Of a stretch of 64,000 nt of DNA, positions 19,379 through 29,862 are shown in pieces. The notes below the pieces were generated by a model. That model saw only the letters and a list, made by a program, of their open reading frames with translations, had not been told where the DNA came from and searched no databases. Source of the DNA: Adiantum capillus-veneris (lineage: Eukaryota > Streptophyta > Polypodiopsida > Polypodiales > Pteridaceae); the NCBI GenBank assembly GCA_014529385.2, contig CM043953.1, positions 72,485,872-72,549,871 of the forward strand, given 5' to 3'. The first letter of the stretch is position 1. Every line of letters begins with the position of its first letter. Position numbers and translations under genes: made by a program.

Positions 19379-19955
19379 TAAGCATTTCATTGAAATAGAT
19401 TCTGATGAGAATAACAAGAGTGCTTGGGGGGAGAGAGCAACAAAAAGTATAACACCTAGTTAGATAGCATGAACAATACTTCAAAAGAGAGAGAAATTAA
19501 GAAATTGACAACAGTTGAGGACCGGATTTGCATGGAGCCGGTCCCCCCTCTAAAAGGCTTTGTATTATGGTTTCTCCCATCAAGAGAGACATTTTACAAT
19601 ACAATTCTTTGTGTTCCTTCAATACTAGCTAGTGCAATGAAGATGGAAACTTCAAGCACTAAGCAAAACACTTATCAAACACAACATCAATTCCCTCACA
19701 GTCTCACACCCAAGACCTCACACACCTTCGAAGATGGTGAGAGCTAGCAGGGTATTAGAGTAGATTGATAGGAAGAAGGAGTAGTCTTACGAGAAAGATG
19801 TACATCTCCTCACATAATCACTCATATTAGCATAGCTTAGCTTAGTAATTAGCATGATAGAGGATATGAGCATGCATTGAAGCTTGGCTCTTGGTTGGAT
19901 TTGCATCACAAAGCCAAGAGTTGTTGGTGTAACCCTGCCTTCTCACGAGTCTTAC
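19375..19955 (-). repeat. Interrupted host LTR, upstream part
   Basis: Homologous in inverted orientation to about 2690-3220. Homology stops at about 19955, so this LTR is truncated at its 5' side. Together with 7068-7122 it is the LTR into which the Tat-like element inserted. Confidence 0.75.
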
Positions 19956-20682
19956 CATAGTCCGAGCGAGATTTTTTGAGAAAGCTACAATGCGAGCAAT
20001 ATCTAGAAGCTAGAAAAGATCTATTAACAAGTTTTGAATACAATATCTATTACTTCTACCAGACTCTAGATAATAGAGAAGACTGCAAGTTTCTTCATTG
20101 TCTCAATATCCTCTTTTTCTTGGCATGACGGATTTGCTATAGCATGATTTTTGTATGATAGATTTGAGCGGCCAAAAGGCAACTGCAAATAGCCTAAAAC
20201 AAGTAAAATTTTCAGCCTTGAGACAATACATTAATTAGCTGATTTCAACTAGTGTATGAGCCCGATAAACCATTGATTTCAGCCCAAAAATCAACAACCA
20301 TTTCAGCCCATAAAGGGGTGCCACCTCAGAGAGTCTTACTTTCAAGCAAGCTCTAAACCGGACTAAATATCTTTGCAAAACTATAACCTATGCAAGATTG
20401 GAGTATTCACGTGCATATCCAAACCGCATTAAAGAAAACATTCAACATGAGCATCCAAGCTTAAGGAGTGGAGAATCAAGAACAATCACATATTTTAAAG
20501 AGAATTGCAAAATGAATTTTAGAAGTAATGCTTTCACTATGTCATAGATGATTGAAAGACTGAATGCTTACATTAAGCTTAAGATTTTTATAGTTCCATA
20601 TATCTCTTGACAATAAGACCACAACCAATCTATCTAACCACAAGAATTGTCAGATCATTTATAACTACATTGACCAAGCACG
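19956..20682. other. Non-coding stretch
   Basis: No credible open frame, repeat or RNA gene was seen between the truncated LTR and the last exon of the methyltransferase-like gene. Confidence 0.5.
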
Positions 20683-22550
20683 CTACAAAAATTCACATTC
20701 ATCATCGATGAAGATATTGCGTCGTGGAGCGCTCTCATGCACCCTAAGATCATAACGTGTATCCGTCGCCATGCGCTGAGCCACTGCCTCTGCATAGACC
20801 GGTAATGCACTTCCAAAAAACAAAACAATGTCAAGAAAGATAACCATAAACACCCAAACATAAACAACATCATATGGCATCATCACAAAAAGAACCATAC
20901 ACCTCACAAAAATATGTGATATAAAAGTTTACAACACTACCAACAACATAAAAGCAATGTTCTAAAAGAAGATACGGAAGCCTCACTAGTTGTCAAAGAT
21001 GTTAACACATGAGGGCACGCCACCCTCGTCATCAAAGTCGAGAGATGTAGAGGCCTCCTCTCTGTTCCGCCTTTTTGCTTGGAGTAAAGGAAAAACATAT
21101 CCAGTAATACGCGGCTCATCAACATCAATTGCTACACATGCCCATCCAGTAGCCAAGCAAGCCCTCAACACTGGAGCAGTACCACACCCAAGATCCAAGC
21201 AAATCCCACTACGTGGACAAAGCAACTCCACAAAACAAGCCATGAAAGCTGAGCTCCGTTGTTGCCCACCTCGCAAGGGCTCTCCTGAAGGTGATCATGC
21301 CTGAGAAACACCGGTAGATGATGCGCCATAAAAGAGTCCAACAGCTGAATGCCGAGACTGAAGAAAAGAACTTGGCTCTCTAATAAAAAACATGTCGGAT
21401 GAGTAGCTACTCTGTGCACCATAAAGAGCATAGAGCAATGGCACTGCAATAGAAGACACCCCTTTGTGATAGATGGACAAAAATAAGAGTGAGTGGATAA
21501 GGAATGCAAACACAATCACGTACCTCAACGCGACCACCAAAGCTCTCCATGTAACCGTACACGTCGTGATGCATCACTACAATGCGTCGATGGACCACCA
21601 TCTGTGAAGCTCGACAAAATCTCTCAACCCAACCAATAGCATCACCTGTATGTCAAACAAAAAGGTAATACACAACAATCTTTAAGACATTTTCTCAAAT
21701 ACCATGTGAAAATGAAACGCGGACCGATTTTAAGGTAACATGTGAAGAAACACACCTGCCATGGACACAATGATTAGCAACCAGGCTGCATTCGCCAATG
21801 TAAAAAATGACAGGTGAATCCTAGCACGCACATGCTTCTCCGTAAGCAAGTCCCAAGATGGACCAGAGGACAATCCATAATGGGAGCCTCCGAATGGGAG
21901 GTCCAAAAAGATCAAATCAGCTGCCCAAGGTACACTCTTACCTCCTCGAGTGTATGACAAAGGAGGATTGGTCGCACGAGACATAAAATCATGGACTGGT
22001 ATCCAACGTGGATGACGCACTTGAGCTCTGAAAGCTGCTGCAATCTCAATATAGTCACCATGGATGGCCATACAACGTGTCTCCGAAGCAACAAAAGAAG
22101 CAAGACTAGGAGAATGCAAAGGATATATGAAGCTCAAGGTGCGACGCACAATATCAAAGCCAGGAGTAGCTGAGAAATAAAAGTAAAAACAAATAAATTG
22201 CAAGTACTAAAGAATCAAGCCAAGAATGCATCTAGAACACAATGGCTCACTCTCATCACAAACAATCTCCTCTGTGGTAGTAGTATCATCAACATGCTCC
22301 TTTCCCTTTTGTGAAGCACGTGAAGCTACAAGAAGGTAAATGACGCATATGAATGTATGCAAAAGCATAGAGAAAGCAAAAGGTAAATATATAGCATAAT
22401 TAATACCTGTTACGCCCAATTTTCCATCTTGCTGCGGTAAAATCACCGTAGCAAAACCACGGGGAGGCACCACTTGAGCCGGAATCTGGGAAGGTATCCT
22501 TGTGACCTCGGGAATATGAAATTCCCTTGAATCTACCCGAGTAGCATCAT

Positions 22551-22643
<93 letters not shown>

Positions 22644-23666
22644 CAACAAGTGTCCTCGCTCCATGTCAACCCACCAAGGACATGTCTCTATCTCGAACGG
22701 AGAGAGCGTATGAAGTGCCAAAGTATACATGGAGGAATCCTTCGGAGACAGTTGAGTCCACTGCCTTACCGAGAAAGGAAGAGCAGGTAATAATTTCTTG
22801 GAGACCAAGAAGGATAGAAACCTATGCAAAAAAGGACAGATTAATAACATTGCAAAGCATACACTCATGGGCACACACATTCTAAAAAACCTCTACCTGT
22901 ATGCTAACCATTGAGCTGCCATACGCAAGTAGTCGATTTCCTTTTTTAGTGCTTTCTTTTGTGCATCTTTTGTCTTTGCCTCAAGAGAGACCTCTTGTGG
23001 AAAAAGGTATGGCCTAGCTTCAAACTTCACCTCCTCAAAATAGGCAGCTAGCATACAATCATGTGGCAATGGTGCTACACCAGGCAGCTCAAAGAAGTGT
23101 GATGAAAGCTGCAATGCCCTCTCATAGGCACGTGACAAGAAACCCTCTCTGCGAAGCCAACTATAAGTACATAAAAGATTAGTACAAGACACTACATACA
23201 CTAAAGAAGCTTTGGCCAAAATAGTTAGAGCATACTTACGTGCGAAAGGCATGATCCCCTTTTTTCAAACCATAGGCTGCTCTATTTACCTTGTCAGCCT
23301 CTAGCAATCCTAGCCAAGTTATTTTACTTGGAATTGGAGCATCTGCCAAAGCTATCAAATTAAGCTTTTCCAATGTAGCCCAGCTGTTAGTTCCCCACTT
23401 CAAGCCCAAAACCTTTGCTAACCAATCGGTTCCCAAGTTTGGATCCACAATATCGAGCAGCTTAACAAACAAAATAATACATCAATAAAAATATATACAT
23501 AATCTAGAAGAAGTAAGCAATGGCATACCTTGCCAATTTTATCGGAGAACTTTGTAGTGAGATCTTGCTGGATTTGTTTCTCACGTTTCTTCAATTCTTT
23601 CTCTGACAAACTGTGCCTCAATTGATCCAATCTCTTATCTTTCTCTTTTGACATTTGTACCTTCAA
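20683..23666 (-). pseudogene. Beta-class DNA amino-methyltransferase-like gene, nine exons, with lesions
   Basis: Nine exons joined by GT-AG introns of 68-177 bp: 23666-23529, 23460-23240, 23160-22897, 22821-22407, 22325-22251, 22169-21756, 21645-21524, 21443-20987 and 20809-20683. Phases agree at most junctions; total about 740 residues. The first exon is coiled-coil-like (EKELKKREKQIQQDL). Exon 6 holds ADLIFLDLPFGGSHYG, like the catalytic DPPY/F motif IV of N6-adenine/N4-cytosine methyltransferases. Exon 8 holds ICLDLGCGTAPVLRACLATGW and AIDVD, like the AdoMet-binding motif I. Motif IV before motif I is the beta-class order. Lesions: TGA at 21295-21297, a (CT)n tract in exon 4 out of frame, and an awkward phase at the exon 7-8 join. 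The start (TTG 23666, or ATG at 23654) is uncertain. The target is unknown. Confidence 0.65.
22555..22639. repeat. (CT)n microsatellite inside a coding exon
   Basis: About 85 bp of CT repeats within exon 4 of the methyltransferase-like gene, read as Arg-Glu repeats. The frame after it ([17 protein letters not shown]) differs from the frame before it ([12 protein letters not shown]). Confidence 0.9.
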
Positions 23667-23703
23667 AACATTGTCGTTTATTTAGTTCAACAACAAGAGT
23701 TTT

Positions 23704-25690
23704 ATGAATGACCCCAAGAATATGAAGAGTTTTATGATGCACGTGTTCAAGATGTCGACAAAAGGTCCCGGGAGTGGGGTTGACTTGGTTAATAGAATGC
23801 GACCGGGAGGAAATCTAGAACAAATGTGGGTGCATTTTGACCATGTGCATCGTGTTCAAGGGTGGCCTACAATGTCAGCTCATGTATATGATCCTTTTGT
23901 GCGTGAATTATTGACACTAGAAACATGTGAGTTTACTGTGGAGAATAAGCATGCGTAGATAGAGTTTTGGAGAATGTTGAATAAGGTTATCCAAGACCAA
24001 GGCTTTGAAAAGCCTGAATTTCGAGGGTTCATGGCAGATGAAGCTAATGCTAACTGGATTGTAATAAGGACAGTGTACTTTGGGGGTGCAAAAAGGAGTG
24101 TCCTGTCTAAAGAACGATCTTGTGGGTTTCACTGGGAGCAATCTATGATTCGACACACTGTGAAGTGTATTCGTTCATCTTCTCAAGAAGAGCACAAAAT
24201 CCTTTGCAGAAAGTGGCGTAATTCACCATCAGAAAAACAAGCCAACATTTTCAAGGATGCACTCTATCATTTCTGGAAGGCAGGACATGCTGTTGATTCT
24301 GAGGTGGCTAGCTTAGAAACCTGGATGGCTTGGTGGGATGTAAGGGTATCACATTGGGGTGGAAGGTTTTTGACTCAAAATGCATCTGGTGTCTTTGTGC
24401 CCTTGACTAATTTGGCCAAAACCAAACATGCTAGCATGCGAGCATCTGTTGGCTATAAAGATAAAATTAGTTTGTTTGAAGCAGTAGGGGCAGACATGTC
24501 AATGGCAGTGTTGCATAGTTTGAAGAAGTACAATGCTTACTTGAAGGGAGTAAGGACTTCAACCGGTCCAGGAATACAATCAACAATCTACTTCATGTGC
24601 TGCAAAGAAGTTGGTTGATGTGGAAAATTCTTCAATGCTTGATATGGGTTTTAACACGCCTGAAATGAATAGAGGTCTTCCTAGAGAAAAGAGTGTGAGA
24701 AAAAAGAGACCAATATTTTTTGATGCAGATGAGCCACTTGAAGAGGATAGCCATAGACCTTAGTATGTTACTGTCACAGAACCTGTGCATGCTCAAAGCA
24801 ACCAAGCTTCACTAGCCACTACCATGAAGGATTATTGGCCAGAAGTGAATGTTGTGAAGTCGGTATGGGCCATTCGAAGGGCAGAACATGGTCGCAAGAT
24901 GACTTGTTTTGGTGTGGTTGATGAGCAAGGTGCTAGATGCAGACGATATATAAATGATCTCGCTAAGGTATGTGGTAGTGGGGTTGCGACACCATGCTTT
25001 TGGGGATGCCGAAAGTATCCCGGATCGGGTTCAACTCCAGGGGGAGTGGTGGAGCGATATCTGGTTTTGCACCTCAAGTAACTTGCACACATGGAAAGTT
25101 CATGATATGGTGGTGGGCGAACCCGGTCCTGCACCTGGAGTTTGGGTTGTTTCTCAAGGAACAAACTTGTTGCAGGTTGAGGCATTTAAACTTCAAGCAA
25201 GTGGATTTGTGCTTCAAACACAGGCACGCTCATCAAATGTGCACACTGGTGTTAGAGGAGGCAATGCAGTCCCAAGCGCCTTACGTCCTAGGTACAGAGA
25301 TGGGAAGCTTGGAAGTGGAGATCTAAATTGACAAATGAATTTCAAACAAGAATTGGCATTGCGAGAACACTTCTTGCAAATTTAGTGAAAGAGGTTATTA
25401 TTGTTGCAAATGAAACACATGTATTTTATGTGAGTACAGAGGGGGGGTCAAGGGAAAAAGGGGTCACTTACTCTGTTACAATATTTGACTTTCCTCGATG
25501 CACATGTGAAGATTTTCAGAAAAGAGAATCAAAGAAGCTTACATTTATGCCTTGAAAACACATGTATTTTGTCTTCATTCGGCTCCTTGGATTAGACTCC
25601 CATGCACATGAGTTCATACACCAAGCTGCCTTGACAAAGGTGGAGCTCTTTCAAGCGTTGGGAGGGAGGCACGGAACATTCAACACTGGG
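23704..25690 (+). pseudogene. MULE-like transposase relic with SWIM zinc finger
   Basis: Bases 23704-24618 read, with one internal TAG at 23956-23958, as a Mutator-type transposase core: FRGFMADEANANWI (candidate acidic residue), then CGFHWEQSMIRHTVKCI, the C..H block of the family. After a shift at about 24600 the frame continues through 24750-24966, and an intron-like gap (GTATGTGG to TTGCAG, 24967-25174) follows. The end, 25328-25690, has FPRCTCEDFQKRESKK, then MP, a stop, and KHMYFV. That is a SWIM finger (CxC..CxH) in which the third Cys codon has become TGA. The N-terminal part is missing. It starts 38 bp from the oppositely oriented methyltransferase-like gene. Confidence 0.75.
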
Positions 25691-25741
25691 GAGCAGTCAT
25701 GAAGAAGCTGCCAATAACTACATCTTCTCAATTTTTTGGTG

Positions 25742-25963
25742 GAGTTTGATTTGTGATTGCCTAAGATCAAAATAGTATTTTGAGTCGATGTATTTACTCC
25801 CTTCACTTTTTGAATGGCCAACAATAGCTGCTAAACTATAGTGCTAGACATTGAGTTTGATATGTGATGGCCTAAGATCAAAAATAGTATTTTGAATCAA
25901 TGTATTTACTCCCTTTACTTTTTGAGTGGCCAACAATAGCTGCTAAACTATAGTGCTAGACAT
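25742..25963. repeat. Two-copy tandem repeat, about 111 bp
   Basis: Copies start at 25742 and 25853 and share TGCCTAAGATC-type, TATTTACTCCCTT and GGCCAACAATAGCTGC blocks with few differences. No coding content. Confidence 0.85.
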
Positions 25964-26054
25964 AAAGTTCGAGTTCTAAAACGATAGATTATAAGTGCAA
26001 CCTCACACTCTAGAGGGAAGTGAGATAACCAATCTACCACACTTGGATGATAGA

Positions 26055-26128
<74 letters not shown>

Positions 26129-28735
26129 GTTTTACCTTTAGGCAAAGATCCTCTTTTTGGCCTGATCTCACTTGAAGTTTAAGAGCCCCGTCATGCCGAG
26201 GCTTTGCAGCAACTATATTGCAAGTGGTGATAAGCAATGTCAAGAATTGAATACCTATGCTGCAAGTCTTCAAGGTCTACTTCCAACAGTCGAAGCTAAT
26301 CGAAGAATGACAACAAGCATGATGCAATACTAGATTATCATCAATGCTATGCTAGACACGAGATGATAGCACTCTTGCTACTTATATCATCAACAATCTT
26401 ATGGACCCTCGATAGCCTCTACATCGACTTTGTATCTCTACTAATTATGCATGGTGACCGCATGGTCATCTTCGGTCAACCAGAAAAAATAACGCACGTG
26501 TATTCTTTAGTCGCACTTTGGCACGTGCATATCTCTCTCTCGAACTGAAATTAGTCTTGAAGTGAGATGTTGTAAGTCATTAGTAATTGCTTAAGTGTCC
26601 GCCACCCACACTGTGCATGTGCAAATAATTAAAATGTACCTGAACACACTATTAAAATGAGTGGTTGTGTCTCTACATATGTGTGTCTCTATGTATGAGC
26701 AACCAAGCTTTTTGTGAGGGATGCAATGAAGCATGCCAGGCTGCACACGAGCAGAGAGAGACGGAGAGGGAGATAGAGCGAGAGAGCACGTGCAGGCGCA
26801 CCTCCTAGATGCGGAGTGCTACACCAGCACGACAAGAGAGAAGAGAGGAGAGAAGAGAAGAATAAGACGACGTTGGGTGCAATCTCCCCCCGTGCAAGAG
26901 TGATTTCCCACTTGCACGTATTTTATTGATAGATTCTTGAATGGTCAATGTGAGTACAAATTGGCCGGCCGGTCATAAATGGCCAAAGCTCATAAAAGAG
27001 CACTTGAATAATAAAATGTACAATATATGTATTTCCATTCGAATAGGCCTAGCTTGGTCTAGTCTTTTCCACCTGTCAGCTGCATAAATAATAAAATATC
27101 AATACTATAACATACCTCTCCGTTGGAAAGAAACTGTCCTCAGTTGCGAAGATAAAATCTGCAAACAATACTTGTCAAGAATAGTGATTAGTATGTTGTG
27201 TCAAAAACATCACATAATATATGCAACTAAACAACATTAGCTTATGCCTGCCGTCATCCACATACTACCTATTCTAGTGTCCCATACCACTAGAATAAGC
27301 AGTATATGTCATACTCTGGTGAATCAGGATATCATTGGTCACACTCATCATCAATCTCATAATGTCAAGTCTCATCACATACACACTGTTGTGCTAAAAT
27401 AATCATCAGATACCAAATCCCAATCCAATATCAATTCCACAATATAAGTCCAAATCCAAATCACTTTCATTATGTACCCGGGTAACAAAATCATACCAGT
27501 TATAGTGGTGGCCAGCCACTGCAGCATGATTTTGTGATCGGTGTTGCCTCATCCGGCGAGTCTACACCCTAAATCGGCGAATCTGCACTAATGCTGCATA
27601 AACCAGTGAATCTGTATTTGATAGTGTTTAAAATCATGAGTTTGCAATTTGTGGTTGTGCTGCCTAAATCGGCGGATTTGCACCAAGATGAGTATCTACA
27701 CACTGCCTAAATCAGCGAATCTGTGTGTCCGTGACCAATGGACTAGACTAGGCATAAAAGGAAAACATGTTCCACCTATTTGATACAATACTGGAGTACA
27801 TTCGAATTCAAAAGTACTTACAAATTATTGTCGTCATTCCAAAGCACCTTAGTGTTTGCTAGCACATCACTCGAGAAGTAATGGTATTTTCACAAATCAA
27901 ATTAACATTGCAATGCTCAACTATTGTTGAAAGAAATCACAACTTGGATTGTCACTTAGTCTCTAGAATGATAGCATTCCATAAGAGATTCAATATAAAC
28001 ATTGAATTTGATTGAGCATGGAGGACTTGCCTTTCTTAAAGTTGTACACAGTGCAATCTAAAAAGGGAGTAAAGATACATAAAAACATGTCTGTTGAGGG
28101 CATGCATGACTTGTAAATAATTAAAATAAAAATAGACGGGTACAATGTATCATATATCATCAGGATGAGAAGAGAAATTTCACGACATGATAGTGTGCAT
28201 TTTACATCCTACAGCATGTTATAAGATCCACTTGTGAGGAAATCATGCAAAACTTATGTAATGAAGATCAACATCAATTTGGCAAAGTTGCAAAAAGAAG
28301 TAAAAGATTTTTGTAATAACGCATTCTATACGTGTTGAGAACCATCAAAAATATTTTTTCCATTCTCAATATACATTTATAGTGTTTAATTTTCAAGTCT
28401 TGCTGAAGATTTCTATTCATATAAGTTAAGACATTGATTGGTCTATAACGAGGTGCCCAGAGTATAAGTTTTAGGTCATAGGCTAACTAGATTTTCACTG
28501 TGACGTTATTGTACATATTGATTATTGAATCAAACAATAAAATGGGTGCCATCATGAATAAATTTATGGCCTCAGGCACGGTAGCAGCGAGAGACAACAC
28601 TATTGAAGCATGTCTCGCATTATGATATGTAGCGCCTGCAAGAGAGGCTTTGATGGATGCAACCAGGGCATCAATGTGTAGGTCGATAGGCCGGTTGGAA
28701 CACAGTTAGCCGAGAGTAGTGAGCTGGATAGAGGG
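25964..28735. other. Non-coding stretch with short repeats
   Basis: No gene is supported. It holds the (CT)n tract at 26058-26125, a GA-rich stretch at about 26750-26860, and at 27540-27745 several copies of a 15-20 bp phrase of the type AAATCGGCGAATCTGCAC. The rest is AT-rich without long frames. Confidence 0.55.
26058..26125. repeat. (CT)n microsatellite
   Basis: About 68 bp of CT repeats; open frames across it are Arg-Glu artefacts. Confidence 0.95.
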
Positions 28736-29086
28736 AGGGAGAAATGAAATGAAATATTATATCAAACACCTTAAAAGGCTAAAGTTACATCAGAGATCAA
28801 AATGAAACAATCTTGTTGGATGTGATACAATGTTTGGGTACAAACTAAAATGAAGTAAAGTAAAAGGTGGCAAGTAGGGACTTTTTGAATCCAGAAACAA
28901 GTGGGTTGACATACCCTTCACTTCATTATTTAACACCTCAGCGACATTCTCTCCACTTATTATTTTGATTGGGGTATTAAAGAGCACATTTTCTCCGCTT
29001 ATTATTTTGATTGGGGTATTAAAGAGCACATTTGATGTATCCCACTCGATATATGTACTCTTGGTCTTATTGATGAGCACCCTCAT
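28736..29086 (-). pseudogene. LINE 3' fragment with reverse transcriptase scrap
   Basis: On the minus strand, LINKTKSTYIEWDTSN resembles the NxxKTKxM block downstream of the RT active site in non-LTR elements. The segment ends with GCCTTTTAAGG..ATATAATATTTCATTTCATTTC, which resembles the tails of the LINE copies at 36183 and 39300. It includes a 48-bp tandem duplication at about 28945-29030. Identification as RT is tentative; the tail match is clearer. Confidence 0.5.
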
Positions 29087-29661
29087 CTGATCATCGTCTT
29101 CATGAATTTCAATTTTTAATTTTTTTTTTGTATTTATTTTGTTTTCTCACTCCTGGTACTCACTTTCAGCCAATACAGAAAAACTCGTTCCTTGAACTTG
29201 AGAGGCCCGGGTCAATGAGGATGTAGTCCAAGAGGCGAGTATCTGCCAGAGCTCTGGCGATGACCACAGTCCACTTCCACAGAGCTCATGAGAGACTAAT
29301 CAGAATGACTTCACGTGCTATAGGGCCCATCCTTGGAGCGCAGAGGCCTCTGTGATTATGGTCGAACCATTCCTTCGGGGAATAAGATTGAATCAAGCTG
29401 GCACCTCGGAATACTCTTTGCCTTGAAGATAGTATATAGATAGGATAAATATAGATGAGATCTAAAAATCTTTATATTTTAGACACAATCACAATTAACC
29501 ATACACCTGATTTTTATAATTAGTGACGTCCAACCAATCATAAATTTTTGCAAAACGCATTTTTAATGATGGAAAAAATGAAATAATAAAAAAAGGTAGC
29601 TAACACTAAGGCTTTTCTCCTTTGGACAAGCCTTCCTCTTATCTGTGGGATTGTTCCCACG

Positions 29662-29724
<63 letters not shown>

Positions 29725-29862
29725 ATGGCGCTCTCCGAGTGGGAGCTCAGACGTGTAATGAGCTACAGGGGGTGGGAGACATGGGGGATGGCCGCCCTCA
29801 CACATGGAGCTGCTTGAAATAGCTCGGACCGAAACCGTTTTCTTGCAAATGCAGGAAAGACA
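29087..29862. other. Non-coding stretch upstream of the PPR gene
   Basis: No gene. It contains an AT-rich part (29430-29600) and a (CT)n(CA)n tract at 29661-29718. Promoter elements of the PPR gene would lie here but none stands out. Confidence 0.5.
29661..29718. repeat. (CT)n(CA)n compound microsatellite
   Basis: CT repeats to about 29689, then CA repeats to 29718, about 145 bp before the PPR start codon, so probably in or near its 5' leader. Confidence 0.95.

Noticed and set aside
21280-21310. Mini-intron that would remove the TGA at 21295-21297
   Set aside because: The only GT..AG pair around it would give an intron of about 27 bp, too short to be spliced; a nonsense change is more likely.
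25020-25060. B-box-like GGGTTCAACTCC, possible tRNA-derived SINE
   Set aside because: No A box at the right distance, no tail or second copy in the window; it lies in an intron-like gap of the MULE relic.
25948-26273. Arg-Glu repeat proteins across (CT)n tracts here and elsewhere
   Set aside because: Any GA/CT tract gives an open RERERE frame; flanks show no coding signal except in the methyltransferase exon at 22555-22639.
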